A stretch of 64,000 nucleotides of DNA from Macrostomum hystrix (lineage: Eukaryota > Platyhelminthes > Macrostomidae): assembly GCA_950097015.1 (NCBI GenBank), contig CATNEN010000034.1, positions 5,412,501 to 5,476,500 of the forward strand. The letters run 5' to 3'. A program made the translations under genes and the position numbers. Below the pieces are notes generated by a model that was not told where the DNA came from, ran no database searches, and saw only the letters and a program-made list of their open reading frames with translations. Positions 60,001 to 64,000 of the stretch are shown here, piece after piece. The first letter of the stretch is position 1, and each line of letters opens with the position of its first letter.

Positions 60001-61382
60001 ACAATTCTACTCGTAGGCTACTGCTTAAACAATTTCCTCTAGCTATAGCTAACCATACTAGAGCTTGGTAGAGTTACTCAAACACACAGAGGGAAAATTG
60101 TAGTTCGTCAAGTTTAGTAATGATGAAATAAATTTCCTAGAAACGAAGAGTACACGCGTCAGAAGCAACTCACCTTCATCGGGCGCATAACATCTTCAAC
60201 AAGCAGTTTCAGAGTCTCAACGTAGGTCTTCTCCGTAGTGACTAGCTCCTCCATGCAGATCTCTTTGGCGGACCTTTTAGCATTGGCATCCCTGCTAGCT
60301 TGGCCATGGGTTCGATTCATGATGCTCTCGTACACTCGCTCGGCTGCAGCATCGACATAGTGGGCGGTCTCCGGAGCTGGAACCGACAGGAGTGCCGGTT
60401 GCTGCTGCTGCTGCTGCTGCTCTTGACTCTTCTTAGCAGTAGCTGTAGCCATCAGGTTACAATAATCCGACGAGAAATCTTCGCTAGCACTGGCCTCTCC
60501 GTTGCTAGTGGCAACAGTGAAGCCGGCTATGCCGCTCTGCTTAGCCCTGGGACTATTGGAGAGCAGAGACAAGGTGCGAAAAATGCGGCCGACATTCTCC
60601 TGGCTGAGCAGATCGTCCGGCGCGAACAGGTCGCTTGACGATAGGCCAAACTCTGTCTGGCAGGCTGACAGGAACAAGGACAAGTTTTGGCGGAAGGCGA
60701 ATTGCGAATTCAGCGTGGCCATTTTGAAGCCCGGCAACTGATCTGGCGTGACCTGGCAATTTCAATTCGGATGAATCTTTGCAGGTTTGTCTCAAGACTA
60801 GCACAAGCAATTACCATGAGGTGGTGGCTGTGTTGGGGTGGTGGCTGTGTTGGGGTGGTGGCTGTGTTGGGGTGGTGGCTGTGTTGGGGTGGTGGCTGTG
60901 TTGGGGTGGTGGCTGTGTTGGGGTGGTGGCTGTGTTGGGGCGGAGGCTGTGTTGGGGTGGTGGCTGTGTTGGGGTGGTGGCTGTGTTTGGGTGGTGGGTG
61001 TGTTGGGGTGGTGGCTGTGTTGGGGTGGAGGCTGTGTTGGGGTGGAGGCTGTGTTGGGGTGGAGGCTGTGTTGGGGTGGAGGATGTTTTGGAGTGGCAGC
61101 TGTGTTTGGGTGGTGGCTGTGTTGGGGTGGTGGCTGTGTTGGGGTGGTGGCTGTGCTAACCTGCTGGCAGCTGAGTGCGGGCAGGATGTGGCACAGCAGC
61201 ACGCCATCAGTGAGGCAGTTCAGCAAGTCAACAACAGTAGCGCCCGGCGTGTCGATGAGCACAGACTGCGCCTGAGCCAGAATGTCCGGGCTGGTGGACA
61301 GACAGCGGAGCAGCCAGTCGGCACACATGCGCCACTCTGCATCAGCGCCGCCGTGTTTATTATTAGCCAATAGCGACGCCAT
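51036..61382 (-). CDS. VAV: Vav-type Rho guanine nucleotide exchange factor
   Basis: Seven minus-strand exons: 61161-61382, 60174-60752, 58747-59081, 57552-57720, 53300-53978, 52105-52564 and 51036-51354. The phases agree throughout; about 920 residues. Domain order is CH (residues 1 to about 130), a short acidic region with the regulatory tyrosine (ERVYESIM), DH (EELVTTEKTYVETL to VPMQRVLR/YHLLVKSL), PH with a Ser-rich insert, a C1-like segment, a proline-rich linker, SH2 with FLVRES, a polyglutamine tract, and a C-terminal SH3 (SIGEIVAVLSQEG, VGLFPADSV). It has no SH3 between C1 and SH2, unlike vertebrate Vav. Family members activate Rac/Rho at the membrane downstream of tyrosine kinases and are held inactive by CH and the acidic tyrosine. 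The C1 has lost three of its eight zinc ligands. The 53978 acceptor is a CAGCAG tandem, so one glutamine may be optional. Confidence 0.92.
51380..52090 (+). repeat. 46-bp minisatellite in the last Vav intron
   Basis: About 15 units with ACACAATGAGCTCACACAGC and AGGCAGTGGATGG. Variant TTATCTG units lie toward one end and TTAGCTG units toward the other, a sign of local spread. It fills nearly all of the intron. Confidence 0.96.
52685..53280 (+). repeat. 51-bp minisatellite in the Vav C1-to-SH2 intron
   Basis: About 12 units containing GGGCTGCCTGTTCCATGTGG and GTTAGACATGCAGGGATGG. On the gene strand it begins within about 20 bases of the donor of exon 53300-53978, and the frame stays open into it. 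Confidence 0.96.
53990..55345 (+). repeat. 25-bp minisatellite in the Vav DH-to-PH intron
   Basis: About 54 units of GATACGATTCTAACTACGGG plus ATCCT or TTCCT. The AACTACGGGTTCCT and AGCTACGGGATCCT variants are interspersed. It reaches the acceptor of the PH exon and decays into diverged units up to about 55520 on the other side. Confidence 0.97.
56540..57135 (+). repeat. Purine-rich degenerate 19-24-bp tandem repeat in the same Vav intron
   Basis: GGGGAGAAAGAGGCAGAGGA-type units with almost pure purines on the plus strand over about 600 bases. Such a mirror-prone tract can form triplex or H-DNA in vitro. It is open in several frames but has no coding character. Confidence 0.9.
57770..58700 (+). 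repeat. 25-bp minisatellite in the intron within the DH domain
   Basis: About 35 units containing AAATATCTTTGGGATGTCTG. A diverged block beginning ATTAAAATATCCTTAAAATC occurs near both ends (57872 and 58640), and an ATCTTCGATGGATGCC variant occurs three times. The array therefore grew partly by copying multi-unit segments. It fills the intron from acceptor to donor. Confidence 0.96.
59095..59500 (+). repeat. 45-bp minisatellite in the Vav intron before the second DH exon
   Basis: About nine units with GGATTTGAGGATTGGGATTC and ACACAGGATTTGTGTTTTGT. The central seven are almost identical and the outer ones diverged. It abuts the acceptor of exon 58747-59081. Confidence 0.95.
60815..61155 (+). 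repeat. 17-bp G-rich minisatellite in the first Vav intron
   Basis: About 20 units of GGTGGTGGCTGTGTTGG. Each unit adds a run of four or more guanines on the plus strand (cytosines on the transcript side), spaced so that G-quadruplex structure is possible. It ends a few bases from the donor of exon 1. Confidence 0.96.
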
Positions 61383-63657
61383 TCATTGATGTTTCGAAAA
61401 TAGCTAAACCAACCCTGTGCTGGCTTGCCGTAGATAGCTAAACACGAGCTGCAATGCCGCGAAAAAATGTTTGGTTTTAGCAGAAAATTCGTTTTATCCA
61501 TCAATTAATTTTCCTAATCTTCACCTAAGGACACCTGTTCTAAAGCCCTATTTTAACCAACTTGATGTGATTTATGATTGATCGCGTAAGCATTCCTACC
61601 CCGTCGAAACACCCACCTCACACCCTAGCTAATGTGATACGATTTCTGATTGGCCGGGTAAGTATTCCCACCCCTTCGGGGACACCCACCCCACGCCACC
61701 TGGTGCTCATGGGCTAAATTTAGTTTCCCACGCTTTTTAATTGTTTACCTGACGATGTGAATATATATTTGTTGATTGTCGGCTGTTCGCTAATTTATTG
61801 CAGAGGTTTGGCTAATTTAATTTATTTGCCTAATGTGCTAGCAGTTTGGGCAAATAACTGACACCTAATACACTTTTGGTCTTTCAATCAAGGACAGGTA
61901 AATGGGGCTATATTTTTTATGTTACAGGCAACATTTAGGTCGTGTACTAGTCGATACTCATTGGATATTTCTCGCTTGCTCTATACATAATCTATTGGTA
62001 TTATTCTATTATATGGATTTCTAAAGTAATTAGCTATCATAATAAGTAATTTTCTGCTCTAGCCCTTTGTATTTATTGAATGGCTAAGATATTGCAGGAA
62101 TAAATACACTTTTGCAATAATCAATTCGAATTAATTATCTAAAAGTTAAACAGCCTTCAAACACTAAGAGCTAGATATTTGATTGGCATTTAGCTAAGAT
62201 TTTTTAATTTAAGAGACTTACTTAAAATATGCTGACCTTAACCGACCGCTGCTAAAAATATTCAGAGAGAGAGAGAGCTGGAGGGAAGCAAAATAAGTTG
62301 AAGCGGAAAAACACTGGATAGCTAAGCAATGGTGATCGGTTATCAACAGTGAAATAGCGGGCATGAGAGGGAGGAGGAGGGGGAGAATGCGGAAGACGAG
62401 TTGCTAGAACCGATAGGCAGGGGGCATTGGACGAAACTGGACAGGGTGGGTGAGATGGGACGGAATGGGCAGAGGAAAATAATCCTACCCGCATGCCATT
62501 GAATATGATTATTGATCTATCTAATGCTAGAAATATTTAACCACGAAGCAGGTGTCGCAATGATTTTTTAAAATTCATTCTTTATATTGATTTGTTCTAG
62601 GAGAAAGTAAAAAGTGACTGGATTTAGAGTTGAAACAGAAACAAAAAACTGGCAGAGCTAATGAAAGCATTAGCCCGAGACGGGAAACAAGAAAACTTTG
62701 GTCGCACCCAGTTGCATCCGGTTAAAGCACCGTGGGGGAAGTCGATTCTTAAATCCTGAACAAAAAAGGTGAAATAGCATCAGCAGCAGCAGCAGCCAGT
62801 AGACTTGGCTTGAAGCATCGAAAGGGAGAGGGAGAGAGAGAAAGAGGAGGGAACAGGAACAAGCCGTGTGTAGGTGTGCAATAACAGACCCTTAAAACAC
62901 TAATGACGGTCCATGCAGAGAATCGGGTAGAGGTAGAGGTGGAGAGTTAGGGGTAGATAATTCATGCGCTTTACCAAGGCCAGCACATAAAAACACAGAA
63001 TACGGTGAGTGAAGCGGAAGCGACTGCCGCAGTTCCATCCGTACCACATTTCATGCCATAATAAGCCTTAGACCACTAATTCCCTTATCTAATTTCTCTC
63101 TGGCATGGGGCAGTTGGTAAGCACACAGTATTGGCTTATATGCACAACATTTAGATTCATACACGGAACGATAATAATAAGAGCATTAGCAGAATTATCA
63201 AGTAAAAATATAAATAGCCAACCCATTCTGTACCTGCCTTATCTATTCATTAATATAGCCTTTAAAGTACAAAGTCATCAGTTATAAAAAATTAACGAAA
63301 TAAGAACACAATTGAAGAACAGGTTGGGGAAGAACAGCTAATATGAAAAAACGAAAAATTTATATTTCGATTGTTTGCTTTCTTAACAATTTGAGAGAAA
63401 CTGTCAGCTTGCAACTGGATAAACAAAACATTCACAGCATTATCGATGCTATACTGATAGAGCAAACTAACAACAGCTGGAGTGAAGAAACATTGTTTTT
63501 TTATGAACCGAGATTTACTTATGGCGCAACCAATTCATAAAAAAAGGAACTGAAGTTAAGCTTGTATTATTTCTCATCAATAAGCAGACAAAATGATTAA
63601 GTGTCGCTCAGAAAATTTATAGTGTAAAATAATATTACATTTGATTTCACTTGCTTC
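61383..63657. other. Upstream region of Vav and right-hand intergenic DNA
   Basis: No supported gene. A diverged direct duplication of about 70 bases (61560-61628 and 61629-61700) includes TGATTGGCC, a reverse CCAAT box about 270 bases upstream of the Vav ATG. A 65-codon frame at 63343-63540 in AT-rich DNA has no recognisable domain. The rest shows short purine tracts only. Confidence 0.5.
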
Positions 63658-64000
63658 ATAATTTAATAATCCTCGCCTGATCAGTTGATAGTTTGATAAT
63701 CCTCGCCTGATCAGGTGATAGTTTGATAATCCTCGCCTGATCAGGTGATAGTTTGATAATCCTCGCCTGATCAGTTGATAGTTTGAAAATCCCCACCTGA
63801 TTAGTTGATAGTTTGATAATCCCCACCTGAACAGTTGATAATTTGATAATCCTCGCCTGATCAGGTGATAGTTTGATAATCCCCGCCTGGTTTGATAGTT
63901 TGATAATCCTCGCCTGATCAGGTGATAGTTTGATAATCCTCGCCTGATCAGTTGATAGTTTGATAATCCCCGCCTGGTCAGTTGATAGTTTGATAATCCT
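63658..64000 (+). repeat. 30-bp minisatellite running off the window
   Basis: About 11 units of GATAATCCTCGCCTGATCAG with GTGATAGTTT or TTGATAGTTT. The core CCTGATCAGG is palindromic in half of the units. The true length is unknown because the window ends inside it. Confidence 0.95.

Noticed and set aside
63343-63540. 65-codon ATG-started frame
   Set aside because: It lies in AT-rich DNA with no domain, no splice context and no second copy; this length is expected by chance.
299-64000. CRISPR-like interpretation of the regular repeats
   Set aside because: The arrays have no unique spacers between conserved repeats and lie in introns of animal genes; they are minisatellites.

Overview
This is nuclear DNA of a small-intron invertebrate animal, most likely a free-living flatworm (Macrostomum-like). 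The evidence is spliced metazoan genes with GT-AG introns, two tRNA-derived SINE families, very heavy minisatellite content, and two genes whose conserved start lacks an in-frame ATG exactly at a splice acceptor. That last pattern fits flatworm spliced leaders that end in AUG. The phylum call is inference (about 0.6); that the window is metazoan is certain.

Layout. Bases 1-885 are gene-poor flank. Bases 886-10808 and 10809-20774 are a direct tandem duplication (9,923 and 9,966 bp, nearly identical). Each unit carries a minus-strand gene for a secreted protein with three C2 domains, an AT-rich spacer holding a non-autonomous hAT element, and a plus-strand Polycomb RING gene of the PCGF3/5 type. 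PCGF is intact in copy 2. In copy 1 the duplication junction cuts it inside the RAWUL domain. Bases 23048-30270 hold a CLC-3/4/5-type chloride/proton exchanger with two apparent alternative first exons. Bases 32318-43232 hold a CABIN1/Hir3-type HIRA-complex subunit in seven exons. Bases 46412-49199 hold a nicotinic-type Cys-loop receptor alpha subunit whose pore motif predicts anion selectivity. Bases 51036-61382 (minus strand) hold a Vav-type Rho GEF in seven exons. The right edge runs into another tandem array.

The genes do not form an operon. PCGF and CABIN1 are chromatin factors, and the CLC, Cys-loop receptor and Vav genes serve membrane transport and signalling. The dominant genome feature is that most introns of the CLC, CABIN1 and Vav genes, and one PCGF intron, hold a private 17-51 bp tandem array, often starting within tens of bases of a splice site. 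These arrays also create long spurious open frames (up to 549 codons), which I have not called as genes. Exon boundaries were placed by hand from splice consensus, phase agreement and recalled family sequences; no alignment was run.
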